NCBI GenBank assembly: GCA_017962705.1
Contig: JAGCUV010000014.1
Span: forward strand, 1 to 32,860
Direction: 5' to 3'
Origin: Bacteroidales bacterium
GTDB taxonomy: Bacteria > Bacteroidota > Bacteroidia > Bacteroidales > UBA932
Length of the DNA stretch: 32,860 bases
Below the pieces are notes generated by a model that did no database searches, had not been told where the DNA came from, and was given only the letters and a program-made list of their open reading frames with translations. Below, one piece after another: positions 16,866 through 24,101 of this stretch. The stretch's first letter is position 1; each line of letters starts with the position of its first letter. The position numbers and the translations under genes are program-made.

Positions 16866-18247
16866 TATTTTACTTCAAAATTTTCTTCTCCCAGGATGGA
16901 TTCGAGTTGCGCCTGGGCCGCAATATAACTGTAAATGTTGTTGCTGAGGGAAAGCTGGCACTGCGTCAGGTTCAACTGGGCATTGTCCAGTTCAATCAGG
17001 GTAGCCCGGCCGACTTCGTAGGACTTGGCCGCAATCTGATAGGCTTTCTCGGCGGAAGCAAGGGCATCTTTGGAAGCACCATAACTCTTGGACGCCGTTT
17101 GCATCGCGGAAAGTTGCTGTTGGACGCTGATGCGGAGCTGTTTTTCCGTGCTTCGGGTCTGCAATTGCAACTGTTCGTACTGGTTGCGGGCCTGCTTGAC
17201 ATCGTGGTAGCGCTTGCCGCCCGAGAAAATGGGAATATTCAAACTGAAACCGGCGTAAGAATACGGGAACCAGCCCAGGTTCGTCATCGGGTCGTTGGAC
17301 ACGGCCGAATAGGTGATGCTGACGGTCGCGGCCAGCGTAGGCACATAGGCCATCTGACGCATCTTGACCGTCTGCAGCAACTGCTCTGCCTGGATGGACA
17401 ACTGCTTCATCGTGGAGTTGCTATCAAGCGACAGCGACTCATATGCCGGCTGCGCATTGAGTTGGGCGCTGTAATCATCCAGGGAGCCGACGATATCGAT
17501 GCTGGCGTCCAAATCGGCACCGATGACCGCCTTGAGCTGCCACAGGGCGAGCATCACATCGCTCTCGGCCGAATAGACATTCGGAATGGCACCGGCCAGA
17601 TTGGTCCTGGCCGTGGTCATATCAAGTTCCGAAGCCTTCTGGGCGTTGTATTTCTTTTCGGTCTGCCCGTAGTTGGACAAGGCATTTTCATACAATTCGC
17701 GGAAGACGCGGAAAGATTCTTTGGCCAGCAAGGTGGTGTAATAGGCCCTTTTCACCTGGGCGACGAGGTCCAGACGGGAGGCACGGGCCTTTTCGACGGC
17801 CAGTTCCACGCTTTGTCCGGATATCTTGATGCTCTTCCAAAGGGCGGCGTTGACCAGCGGCATCGACGCACTGGCACCGACAGCCAGCGTGTTGAAACTA
17901 CCGATTTTGGTGTCGGTCATCTGCTGGGCCATCGGACTGTCGTTACCCATCATCGCACGGATATCGTTCTTGATCAGCACGCGCTGGTAGGAGCCCGACG
18001 CATCAATCTGGGGGAAAAGGGCTGCATAGGTCCCTTTCTTGGCATGACCGGTACGCACCACCTCCTTGTCTGCAATCTGCACGCTTTCACTCTCGCTGAG
18101 CGCCACCTTGATGGCGTCATCCAACGTAAGGAAAGTCACCTTCTCATCCGCAGGATACAACTGCAGACTGTCCGGCACCTCCGACCCGCGCGCGCACACG
18201 CACGCGAAAAGAAGGCACAAGCACAAAATAACGTTACTATTCTTCAT
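16865..18247 (-). CDS. TolC-family outer-membrane efflux protein
   Basis: This is the outer-membrane channel of the tripartite pump. The 460-residue protein has a signal peptide (MKNSNVILCLCLLFACVCA, cleavage near residue 20). A lipobox-like LFAC is present but uncertain. The two repeated TolC halves are seen: LTLDDAIKVALSESESVQIA starts the first and SNSTMKQLSIQAEQLLQTVK the second. Each is followed by strand segments (FPQIDASGSY; YVPTLAATVSITYS) and long helices such as ARNQYEQLQLQTRSTEKQL and AEKAYQIAAKSYEVGRATLI. It leads the pump genes, 10 bases after lgt, with no promoter visible in that gap. Confidence 0.93.
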   Translation of the reverse strand: MKNSNVILCLCLLFACVCARGSEVPDSLQLYPADEKVTFLTLDDAIKVALSESESVQIADKEVVRTGHAKKGTYAALFPQIDASGSYQRVLIKNDIRAMMGNDSPMAQQMTDTKIGSFNTLAVGASASMPLVNAALWKSIKISGQSVELAVEKARASRLDLVAQVKRAYYTTLLAKESFRVFRELYENALSNYGQTEKKYNAQKASELDMTTARTNLAGAIPNVYSAESDVMLALWQLKAVIGADLDASIDIVGSLDDYSAQLNAQPAYESLSLDSNSTMKQLSIQAEQLLQTVKMRQMAYVPTLAATVSITYSAVSNDPMTNLGWFPYSYAGFSLNIPIFSGGKRYHDVKQARNQYEQLQLQTRSTEKQLRISVQQQLSAMQTASKSYGASKDALASAEKAYQIAAKSYEVGRATLIELDNAQLNLTQCQLSLSNNIYSYIAAQAQLESILGEENFEVK

Positions 18248-18257
18248 TCTTTTTGCT

Positions 18258-19118
18258 TTAAAATTTCCGGCCTTTTTTGGGCGCGGGAGGAAACGCGCGG
18301 GCCGGCTTCTTCCACACTTTTACCGACAGAATCAGGATGACGACTCCGGCGAGAATGAACGGTATGCTCAACAACTGTCTCATATTGAGCAGCATATTCT
18401 CCTCAAATCCCACCTGCGGCTCCTTGATGAATTCAATCAGGAAACGCGCCCCGAACAGGCAGATGAGGAAAATACCGAAAATCTCGCCCCGGTAGAGTTT
18501 GTCCAGCCTGTACTTGTAAACCCCCACCAACGAGAAGCCGAGCGCCAGATAGCACAGGGCTTCGTAAATTTGGGTGGGATGCTTGGGCAAGGTCTCCCCG
18601 TTCCGTTCGAAAATGACGCCCCAGGGAAGGGTGGTCACATCGCCGTATATTTCACTGTTGAACAGGTTGCCGAGCCGGATCATCGCGCCGGCAAAACAGA
18701 CGGTCATCACGACCTTGTCCATCACCCACAAATAATCGAAATTGTATTTCTTGCCATAATGGTTGGCATACCACCACATCGCCAGCAGCAGGGCAATCGC
18801 ACCGCCGTGGCTGGCGAGCCCGCCTTTCCAGGGCTGGAAAATTTCCAGAAAGCCCTCCCAGCTGGTCAGATAGTAATCCGGCTGGTAGAACAGGCAGTGT
18901 CCCAGGCGTGCGCCGACAATGGTTCCCAACAACAAAGTGTAGAGGACCGGATCCAGGAGTTTCTCCCAGGGCAGGCCCTCATTTTTGAAAAACCATTTGA
19001 AGAGGTAGTATCCTACGATGAACCCGCCGACAAAAAGCAGCGAATACCAGCGCAGGCCGTAGCTGCCAATCGTCAACAGGTTCGGATCAACGTTCCAATG
19101 TATGGCAAGCAAGTCCAT
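18258..19118 (-). CDS. lgt: prolipoprotein diacylglyceryl transferase
   Basis: Lgt transfers diacylglycerol from phosphatidylglycerol to the lipobox cysteine of prolipoproteins in the inner membrane. The 286-residue protein shows about seven membrane helices and the family motifs GLRWYSLLFVGGF, LGTIVGARLGHCLFY, GGLASHGGAIA, the signature MIRLGNLFNSEIYGD and HPTQIYEAL. The C-terminus is a short basic, proline-rich cytoplasmic tail (PARAFPPAPKKGRKF). The start overlaps the pgk stop by one base. A lipoprotein substrate is encoded just downstream (the fusion protein with LLAAC), though Lgt serves the whole cell. Confidence 0.95.
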   Translation of the reverse strand: MDLLAIHWNVDPNLLTIGSYGLRWYSLLFVGGFIVGYYLFKWFFKNEGLPWEKLLDPVLYTLLLGTIVGARLGHCLFYQPDYYLTSWEGFLEIFQPWKGGLASHGGAIALLLAMWWYANHYGKKYNFDYLWVMDKVVMTVCFAGAMIRLGNLFNSEIYGDVTTLPWGVIFERNGETLPKHPTQIYEALCYLALGFSLVGVYKYRLDKLYRGEIFGIFLICLFGARFLIEFIKEPQVGFEENMLLNMRQLLSIPFILAGVVILILSVKVWKKPARAFPPAPKKGRKF

Positions 19119-20374
19119 TATTCCCGGATAGCGGCAATGCCGGGCAGTTCGATGCCCTCGAGGTACTCGAGCATCGCACCGCCGCCGGTAGATACATAAC
19201 TCACTTTCTTGGCGTAACCCATCTGCGTGACGGCCGCCACGGAGTCACCGCCGCCCACCAGGGTGAAGGCGCCGTTCTTGGAAGTGGCCTTGGCCAGAAT
19301 CTCGGCGATCTTGTTGGTTCCCTTGGCGAACGCGGGAATCTCGAACACGCCGACGGGACCGTTCCAGAGGATGGTCTTGGAAGCCATGATGACTTTTTCC
19401 CACTGGGCGACCGTCGAGGGAGCGGCATCCACGCCTTCCCACTCGTCGGGAATCTCGCTGTTCTTGCAGATGCGGGTATTGGCGTCGTTGGAGAACGCGT
19501 CGGCAATCAGCACCTCGTCGGAGAGATACATCTTCACGCCTTTCTCCTCGGCCTTTTTCAGGATGTTGAGGGCCAGTTCCTGCTGGTCATCCTCGCAGAG
19601 GGACTTGCCGATCTTGCCGCCCTGGGCCTTGATGAAGGTAGAGACCATACCACCGCCGATAATCATGTTGTCCACGACATCGAAGAGGTGTTCGATAATA
19701 CCGATCTTGGAAGAGACCTTGGCGCCGCCGATGATGGCGGTGACAGGATGCTCAGGCGTCTTGAGCACGCGGTCGATGGCCTTGATTTCACCTTCCATGA
19801 TATAGCCGAACATCTTGTCGTTGGGGAAATACTTGGCGATGAGGGCCGTGGAAGCATGGGCACGGTGGGCCGTACCGAAAGCGTCGTTGATATAGCAGTC
19901 GGCGTAGGAAGCGAGCTTCTTGACAAACGCCTTCTGGCTTTCTTTCACAGCCGCCTTGGCCGCCTTTTTCTCCTCGTCGGAGGCATCTTCGGCCAGTCCC
20001 CTGGGCTTGCCTTCCTCTTCGGCATAGAAGCGGAGGTTCTCCAGCACGAGGACGTCGCCGGGTTTGAGCGCGGCGACCTGGGCGTCGGCTTTCTGGCAAT
20101 CATCGGCGAAGGAAACCTTGCGGCCGAGCAATTCCTCGAGATGGGGAAGAATATGTTTGAGGGAGAATTTCTCCGTCACACCCTTGGGACGTCCGAGGTG
20201 GGACATGATGATGAGGGAACCTCCTTTCTCCAACACCTTGTTGAGGGTGGGAACGGCAGCGCGCATACGGGTGTCGTCGGTAATCTGGAACTGTTCGTTC
20301 AAGGGAACATTGAAATCGACGCGAACGATGGCTTTCTTGCCGGCGAAGTCGTAGGTAGAAATGTTCTGTTGCAT
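19118..20374 (-). CDS. pgk: phosphoglycerate kinase
   Basis: Pgk transfers phosphate from 1,3-bisphosphoglycerate to ADP in glycolysis. The 418-residue length fits bacterial enzymes. Motifs in order are [11 protein letters not shown], the substrate-binding [59 protein letters not shown], and GGGDSVAAV with [13 protein letters not shown] at the C-terminus. A lysine-rich stretch between LRFYAEE and the active-site region ([16 protein letters not shown]) is an insertion I associate with Bacteroidota enzymes. It starts 5 bases after the mdh stop and overlaps lgt by one base, so it belongs to the run led by mdh. Confidence 0.97.
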   Translation of the reverse strand: MQQNISTYDFAGKKAIVRVDFNVPLNEQFQITDDTRMRAAVPTLNKVLEKGGSLIIMSHLGRPKGVTEKFSLKHILPHLEELLGRKVSFADDCQKADAQVAALKPGDVLVLENLRFYAEEEGKPRGLAEDASDEEKKAAKAAVKESQKAFVKKLASYADCYINDAFGTAHRAHASTALIAKYFPNDKMFGYIMEGEIKAIDRVLKTPEHPVTAIIGGAKVSSKIGIIEHLFDVVDNMIIGGGMVSTFIKAQGGKIGKSLCEDDQQELALNILKKAEEKGVKMYLSDEVLIADAFSNDANTRICKNSEIPDEWEGVDAAPSTVAQWEKVIMASKTILWNGPVGVFEIPAFAKGTNKIAEILAKATSKNGAFTLVGGGDSVAAVTQMGYAKKVSYVSTGGGAMLEYLEGIELPGIAAIRE

Positions 20375-20379
20375 ATCGT

Positions 20380-21366
20380 TTACAAATTTGAGTTGACTTT
20401 ATTCCACTCGGCCACGGGCGGGATAATGCCCAGGCCGATGATTTCATCGCGCATCTTGCAAAGGTGCTCGTAGGATTTCTGCAAATCGGCAATCTCGGCG
20501 GCGGTGCCGGCAGGATCGCAGAAATGCACGCCGCGCTTGTCAATCACGGACGGCATCGCCATCATCACGTTCTTGTAGGTGCCGTTGTTGACATAACAGC
20601 CGGCAGGCCAGGTGAATTTCTCGCCGCCCATCGCCGCTTCGATCATCTTGACGGCGTTGTAGGCCGGGCTCTGGAAAGAAGAACGACCGCGAAGTTTGAT
20701 GATTGCGGAACCGCCCTGGATGGTATCGTGTTTGATCTGTTCGAATTCTTCGGCACTCAAACCCATCAGATTGAAGGGTTTGCCGTCGATCTTGGCCTGC
20801 GAGGCGAACACCGCCATCGCTTCGCCGTGTCCGCCGTAGGTCACCGCGCCCGTCACTTTGCTCTGGGGCACGCCGAACTTCTGGGCGAGGGCCGTCTGCA
20901 GACGGGTGGAGTCGAGGGCCGCGAGGGTGGTCACCTTCTCCGGAGAAACGCCGGAGTGCAGCAGAACCACCAGACCGGTCAGGTCGGCCGGGTTGAAAAT
21001 CACGGTGATGTGCTTGACATCCGGGCAATATTTCTTGACATTCTTGCCGAAGTCCTCGGCAATCTGGCAGTTGCCCTTGAGCAAATCTTCGCGGGTCATC
21101 CCCTCCTTGCGGGGAGCGCCGCCGGAAGAAAGGATGTATTTGGCATCCTTGAACGCCTCGGCCGCATCGGTGGTCCAGGTGATGTTCACGCCCTCGAACG
21201 CACAGTGGTTCATCTCCGCGACAACGCCCAGCAAGCCGGGTTCATAGATGTCATAGAGGCAAACATTGGGAGTAAGATGCAACATCAAAGCCGTCTGGGC
21301 CATATTGGACCCGATCATACCGCCGGCACCTACAATCAGTAACTTTTCGTTGGTTAAAAAATTCAT
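20380..21366 (-). CDS. mdh: malate dehydrogenase
   Basis: Mdh interconverts malate and oxaloacetate with NAD. With the ATG at 21366 the protein has 328 residues ([19 protein letters not shown]). A longer frame from 21402 would start almost at the transcription start predicted from the -7 box at 21422-21429, so it is unlikely. Visible features are the Rossmann loop VGAGGMIGS (12-20), Asp39 for NAD, and Arg86 and Arg92 in [11 protein letters not shown]. These favour malate over lactate, which has Gln at that loop. Asn125 is in NPADLTG, Arg155 in LDSTRL, and the catalytic His180 in TYGGHGEA. It is the first gene of an eleven-gene - strand run. Confidence 0.9.
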   Translation of the reverse strand: MNFLTNEKLLIVGAGGMIGSNMAQTALMLHLTPNVCLYDIYEPGLLGVVAEMNHCAFEGVNITWTTDAAEAFKDAKYILSSGGAPRKEGMTREDLLKGNCQIAEDFGKNVKKYCPDVKHITVIFNPADLTGLVVLLHSGVSPEKVTTLAALDSTRLQTALAQKFGVPQSKVTGAVTYGGHGEAMAVFASQAKIDGKPFNLMGLSAEEFEQIKHDTIQGGSAIIKLRGRSSFQSPAYNAVKMIEAAMGGEKFTWPAGCYVNNGTYKNVMMAMPSVIDKRGVHFCDPAGTAAEIADLQKSYEHLCKMRDEIIGLGIIPPVAEWNKVNSNL

Positions 21367-21421
21367 ATTGAAAGAAATTAAAAATATTACGATTTTCCGC
21401 ACCGGTCACCCGATGCGGATG

Positions 21422-21429
21422 CAAAGTTA
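21422..21429 (-). promoter_or_regulatory. -7 box of the mdh promoter
   Basis: On the - strand the sequence reads TAACTTTG, an exact TAnnTTTG. No TTTG is seen 19-20 bases upstream, so the -33 element is weak. It places the mdh transcript start roughly 50 bases before the ATG at 21366. Confidence 0.55.
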
Positions 21430-21437
21430 GCAAAAAA

Positions 21438-21469
21438 TTTGTTTTTCTCTCCGCTTATTCGTACTTTTG
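21438..21469 (+). promoter_or_regulatory. Bacteroidota-type promoter for the PPTase leader
   Basis: TTTG at 21438-21441 and TACTTTTG at 21462-21469 are 20 bases apart, an exact match to both consensus elements. The promoter is divergent from, and only 8 bases away from, the mdh -7 box. It would begin a transcript with a leader of about 190 bases. Confidence 0.7.
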
Positions 21470-21490
21470 CAATCGATTACAAAACAAAAG

Positions 21491-21655
21491 ATGGAACCTC
21501 CGAGTCCAATAGGCACGATTACTATGACGGATAGTCGCTCTGACGACCCGTTATCGTGTTTTTTCCTGAATCAGATGAAGGCTGGCGCCCCGTGGTCGGA
21601 GCGCCGGGCGGCTTGTTGTTTCCGTACAGGCGGGAATGCCGCGGTTCTGTCTTAA
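21491..21655 (+). CDS. possible 54-codon leader ORF (uncertain)
   Basis: An ATG at 21491 opens a frame ending with TAA at 21653-21655, 10 bases before the transferase start. It begins MEPPSPIGTITMTDSRSDDP and ends with a Cys/Arg-rich tail. I recognise no domain. It overlaps the RNA structure, so it may be a by-product of a folded leader, or a leader peptide whose translation affects the stem. There is no strong ribosome binding site (AAAAG just before the ATG). Confidence 0.2.
   Translation: MEPPSPIGTITMTDSRSDDPLSCFFLNQMKAGAPWSERRAACCFRTGGNAAVLS
21514..21564 (+). terminator. attenuator-like stem followed by T6
   Basis: CACGAT pairs with ATCGTG and can extend past one mismatch (TAC with GTT). 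TTTTTT follows at 21559-21564. The enclosed 33 bases can form two smaller hairpins, so this is not a simple terminator. It lies about 90 bases after the predicted transcript start and 100 bases before the gene. Confidence 0.4.
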
Positions 21656-21665
21656 TACATTATTT

Positions 21666-22301
21666 ATGGCACTTTATTTAAGAAAAACAGTCGCAGAAAA
21701 AGCAGAAGTTTCGGTCTGGCAGATCACCGAGAGCGAAGAAGAATTGAAAGCGCTCGTATCCGTGCCGACCGATGAAATGGAAGAAATCCAGTTGATCCAG
21801 AGCGAATCCCTGCGCAAGCAGAAACTGGCGGTGCGCGCCCTCCTCAACGAAGTGTTTGAGGAGAAAATGTATCTGAGCCACCACGACAACGGCCAGCCTT
21901 ATCTGGAAGGCTGTGTCACCAATATCAGCATCACCCACACCGCGAAATATGTCGCCATCATCACCCACGAAGAGCTCGATCTGGGCATTGATTGCGAGAG
22001 CCTGGACCGCGATTTCTCCGCCGTGGAGAAAAAGGCCCTCAGCGAAGAGGAGATCGAGGATCTCGACGACGAGCGCAAAAACGAGCAGCTGGCCATCTAC
22101 TGGTGCGCCAAGGAAGCCGTATATAAAAGGATGTCCATCGGCAATGTCGATTTCGCCGAACAAATCGAGCTCGAAAAGTTCCGTCCCAGGGGCGAAGGCG
22201 AACTCGAAGCCACTTTTATCCACAAAGACGGCCACGAAGAAGAATTCGAACTGGAATACATCACGTTCGACCGCCACGTCCTGGTCTGGCTGGTAGGATA
22301 G
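21666..22301 (+). CDS. 4'-phosphopantetheinyl transferase superfamily protein
   Basis: The enzyme moves the phosphopantetheine arm of CoA onto a serine of a carrier protein. With the ATG at 21666 the protein has 211 residues, the size of the Sfp/AcpT type rather than the short AcpS type. Key motifs are NISITHTAKYVAII, LGIDCES with magnesium-binding Asp109 and Glu111, and YWCAKEAVYK (about 145-154) with the catalytic Glu and Lys. The second half ends in a strand-rich region (FELEYITFDRHVLVWLV). No carrier protein or synthase gene is nearby, so it may serve general fatty-acid ACP or a remote pathway. The gene stands alone between a divergent and a convergent gene. Stop codon TAG. Confidence 0.88.
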   Translation: MALYLRKTVAEKAEVSVWQITESEEELKALVSVPTDEMEEIQLIQSESLRKQKLAVRALLNEVFEEKMYLSHHDNGQPYLEGCVTNISITHTAKYVAIITHEELDLGIDCESLDRDFSAVEKKALSEEEIEDLDDERKNEQLAIYWCAKEAVYKRMSIGNVDFAEQIELEKFRPRGEGELEATFIHKDGHEEEFELEYITFDRHVLVWLVG

Positions 22302-22308
22302 TACTGCG

Positions 22309-22327
22309 CTGGAAATTTAATTTTCAG
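22309..22327. terminator. weak hairpin between convergent PPTase and transporter genes
   Basis: CTGGAAAT and ATTTTCAG pair over 8 bp with one G-U, around a TTA loop. On the + strand GAATTTATTT follows. The stem is AT-rich and the U-tract imperfect, so termination is plausible but weak. Confidence 0.35.
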
Positions 22328-22331
22328 GAAT

Positions 22332-23768
22332 TTATTTCTGATGAAATTCATCTAAAATCCGATGGGCTTTTTCGTAGCCGTTGGCAGGTGATTTCCAATA
22401 GGAAAACAAGATGGCGGCCCCGATGAGGCCGAAAGCAATCGCTACGATAAAGACAGCGTTCCATCCCATTCCCGGATGCTCTGCGAGCCATCCGAAACCA
22501 ATACCTGAAATAACGGTCGCGGCATAGCCGAAGATGCCGCAGACACCATTGGCCGACCCGGCGGCCCATTTGGTGGCATACTGCGAGCAACTGATGCCCA
22601 ACAAGGCCTGGGGGCCATAAATAAAAAAGGCCGAGGCCACAATAAGAACAGCACTCCATATCCATGAGGTGCCGGACGGGATAAGCCAGAAACCGGCGAA
22701 ACTCAAGGTCGCGCCGAAAATAAAAAGAGCGCTCGTCCGTAGCGTCTTGGACTGGAAGAAACGATCGGTCAGCCAACCGGCTGCGATGGTTCCCAGTACG
22801 CCGCCAATCAGTTCGGAGGCCGCCACGATGGAGGCCGCCCGGGCGATATCCAGCCCTTTGTACTGTGTCAGGAAAGAAGTTCCCCACTCCAGAATGGTAA
22901 AGCGGATGACATAGACGCAAAAGTTGGAGACGGAAATGCCCCAGATAACGGGATTGCGAAAGACCATCCGGGCGATGAATGTCTTGTAGTGCTCTCCTGT
23001 CAACTGCACGTCCGTTTCAGGACCGGAGACAACGGACCCGCCGGCCGTCTCCTTGTCCTGACCGGCTTGTGCGGACCTGACCTCCCGGTCAAATTCCTCC
23101 ACCGGAGGAAGGCCGTACGCAGAAGGGTCATCCCGCAAAGTCGTAAAAAGCAAGATGGAGCCGGCGAAGGAAATAGCTGCCGGAACAATGAAGCAGAGAT
23201 TCCAGGCACCATAGCCGAAGCGGGACAAAATCCAGCCGCAAAGAGCGATGACGACTCCGGCGCCGATGGAGTGCGACGCATTCCAGATGCTTTGCTTGGT
23301 GGCCAGTTCAGAAGGCCGGAACCAGTGCGCCATCAAGGAGGAACAAGGAGGGTAGCCCATTCCATGAACATAGCCGTTGAGCACCCAAAGCGAACCAATC
23401 AGATAGACCAGTCCCAAGGTCGCCTTCCCTTCGCCGTCCAACAAGTGGAAGAAGCCGTTCAAAGAAGGAGAGAAACAGATGGCCAGATTGATGATGCAGG
23501 ATAACAGCAGGCCTGTCCCCATCAACAGGCGCTTGGAATAGCGGTCCGCCAACAAGCCGTTGACCATGCGGGACAAGCCATAGACAATACCGTTGAGCGT
23601 CAGGAACAAGCCCAACTGCACTTTGGAAAAGCCCAGTGTCGCCTCCATCGCGGGGATGGCCGCACTGAAGTTCTTCCGCAGGAAATAATAGCAGATATAC
23701 CCTATCATCAAAATGATGAGGGTACGCCACTGCAATCTTACATATCGTTTCCGGGTAATAGCATCCAT
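22332..23768 (-). CDS. organophosphate:phosphate antiporter (GlpT/UhpT-like MFS)
   Basis: This is a 12-helix major facilitator protein of the OPA family, which exchanges phosphate for sugar or glycerol phosphates. The 478-residue protein has the family start YICYYFLRKNFSAAIPAM, GLSRMVNGLLADRYSKR between helices 2 and 3, and GYVHGMGYPPCSSLMAHWF, equivalent to the substrate-site GMGWPP region of UhpT/GlpT. A hydrophilic cytoplasmic loop of about 40 residues (REVRSAQAGQDKETAGG) separates the two halves. I cannot choose between glycerol-3-phosphate and hexose-phosphate as substrate. The ATG at 23768 is preceded by AGGAG on the - strand, an unusually clear Shine-Dalgarno for this group. No two-component regulator is adjacent. 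Confidence 0.88.
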   Translation of the reverse strand: MDAITRKRYVRLQWRTLIILMIGYICYYFLRKNFSAAIPAMEATLGFSKVQLGLFLTLNGIVYGLSRMVNGLLADRYSKRLLMGTGLLLSCIINLAICFSPSLNGFFHLLDGEGKATLGLVYLIGSLWVLNGYVHGMGYPPCSSLMAHWFRPSELATKQSIWNASHSIGAGVVIALCGWILSRFGYGAWNLCFIVPAAISFAGSILLFTTLRDDPSAYGLPPVEEFDREVRSAQAGQDKETAGGSVVSGPETDVQLTGEHYKTFIARMVFRNPVIWGISVSNFCVYVIRFTILEWGTSFLTQYKGLDIARAASIVAASELIGGVLGTIAAGWLTDRFFQSKTLRTSALFIFGATLSFAGFWLIPSGTSWIWSAVLIVASAFFIYGPQALLGISCSQYATKWAAGSANGVCGIFGYAATVISGIGFGWLAEHPGMGWNAVFIVAIAFGLIGAAILFSYWKSPANGYEKAHRILDEFHQK

Positions 23769-23772
23769 ATGT

Positions 23773-23777
23773 CTCCT
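23773..23777 (-). promoter_or_regulatory. Shine-Dalgarno of the OPA transporter
   Basis: AGGAG on the - strand lies 4 bases before the ATG at 23768. It is notable because most genes here lack an obvious Shine-Dalgarno, as is common in Bacteroidota. Confidence 0.5.
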
Positions 23778-23793
23778 ATTCTATAAAGTGGCA

Positions 23794-23801
23794 CAAAGAT
23801 A
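23794..23801 (-). promoter_or_regulatory. -7 box of the OPA transporter promoter
   Basis: The - strand reads TATCTTTG, matching TAnnTTTG. It lies about 26 bases before the start codon. The region expected to hold the -33 box is AT-rich without a clear TTTG. Confidence 0.5.
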
Positions 23802-23981
23802 ATGTTATTTTGCGAAATATTTAAAAACTCCACCCACCCCCATTCGCCAAGCAAACGATTAGTTTTTAATTATTCAAAATTACAAATGTTTTATTAATTG
23901 AATAACAATAAATTAACAGGCAATTTTAAAATTTGTTAATAACTTCTTGTCAATTCGTTAGAAAAGATAAAACAATTCTCT
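23802..23981. other. AT-rich divergent intergenic region
   Basis: The gap between the transporter and nrdD starts is 333 bases (23769-24101). This part is strongly AT-rich, with no credible gene or RNA gene. It holds an inverted repeat of TTATTCAA (23870-23877) and TTGAATAA (23898-23905) with a 20-base spacer. That could be an operator or chance in AT-rich DNA. Confidence 0.5.
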
Positions 23982-23989
23982 TAACTTTG
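23982..23989 (+). promoter_or_regulatory. -7 box of the nrdD promoter
   Basis: TAACTTTG matches TAnnTTTG. At the 20-base spacing the -33 position reads TTAG (23958-23961), three of four bases of TTTG. It predicts an nrdD leader of about 105 bases. Confidence 0.55.
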
Positions 23990-24047
23990 CCATCGCGAAT
24001 TCACCGGGAGGTCAATTCCGTTTACCAGCAAAGCAATATTAACAAAT

Positions 24048-24079
24048 CATTTCCGATCGTTTGGATGAGACCGGAAGTG
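24048..24079 (+). promoter_or_regulatory. hairpin in the nrdD 5' leader
   Basis: CATTTCCG (24048-24055) pairs with CGGAAGTG (24072-24079) over 8 bp with one G-U. A short ATC/GAT stem can form in the 16-base loop. It lies 22 bases before the ATG, so it could affect ribosome access. I recognise no riboswitch core. Confidence 0.35.
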
Positions 24080-24101
24080 GAAATAACTCACTTAAAAGCG
24101 T

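Larger units (their letters stand above)
21475..21665 (+). promoter_or_regulatory. structured 5' leader before the phosphopantetheinyl transferase
   Basis: Between a good promoter and the ATG at 21666 lie about 190 GC-richer bases with clear folding potential. The first element pairs CACGAT (21514-21519) with ATCGTG (21553-21558). It encloses small hairpins ACTAT/ATAGT (21521-21535, loop GACGG) and GTCG/CGAC (21534-21547), which share two bases. A T6 run follows. The second element is a hairpin at 21582-21607 around GGCGC/GCGCC with the tetraloop TGGT. I do not recognise it as a known riboswitch class. An ORF also runs through it (21491-21655). The role is unknown; attenuation or a small RNA are possibilities. 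Confidence 0.5.

Noticed and set aside
12738-16928. A 1396-codon open frame on the + strand opposite the RND pump and fusion protein genes
   Set aside because: It mirrors the codon pattern of real genes on the other strand, has a low-complexity His/Gly/Asp/Gln-rich product and no recognisable domain. The - strand genes have full family motifs.
21366-21402. Longer start for mdh at 21402
   Set aside because: The -7 box at 21422-21429 would leave almost no leader, and the extra residues are not part of the family fold.
21470-21665. tRNA, SRP RNA, RNase P RNA or a known riboswitch before the PPTase
   Set aside because: I could not find the conserved cores of these RNAs (for example T-loop GTTCRANNC, or the TPP and cobalamin boxes).
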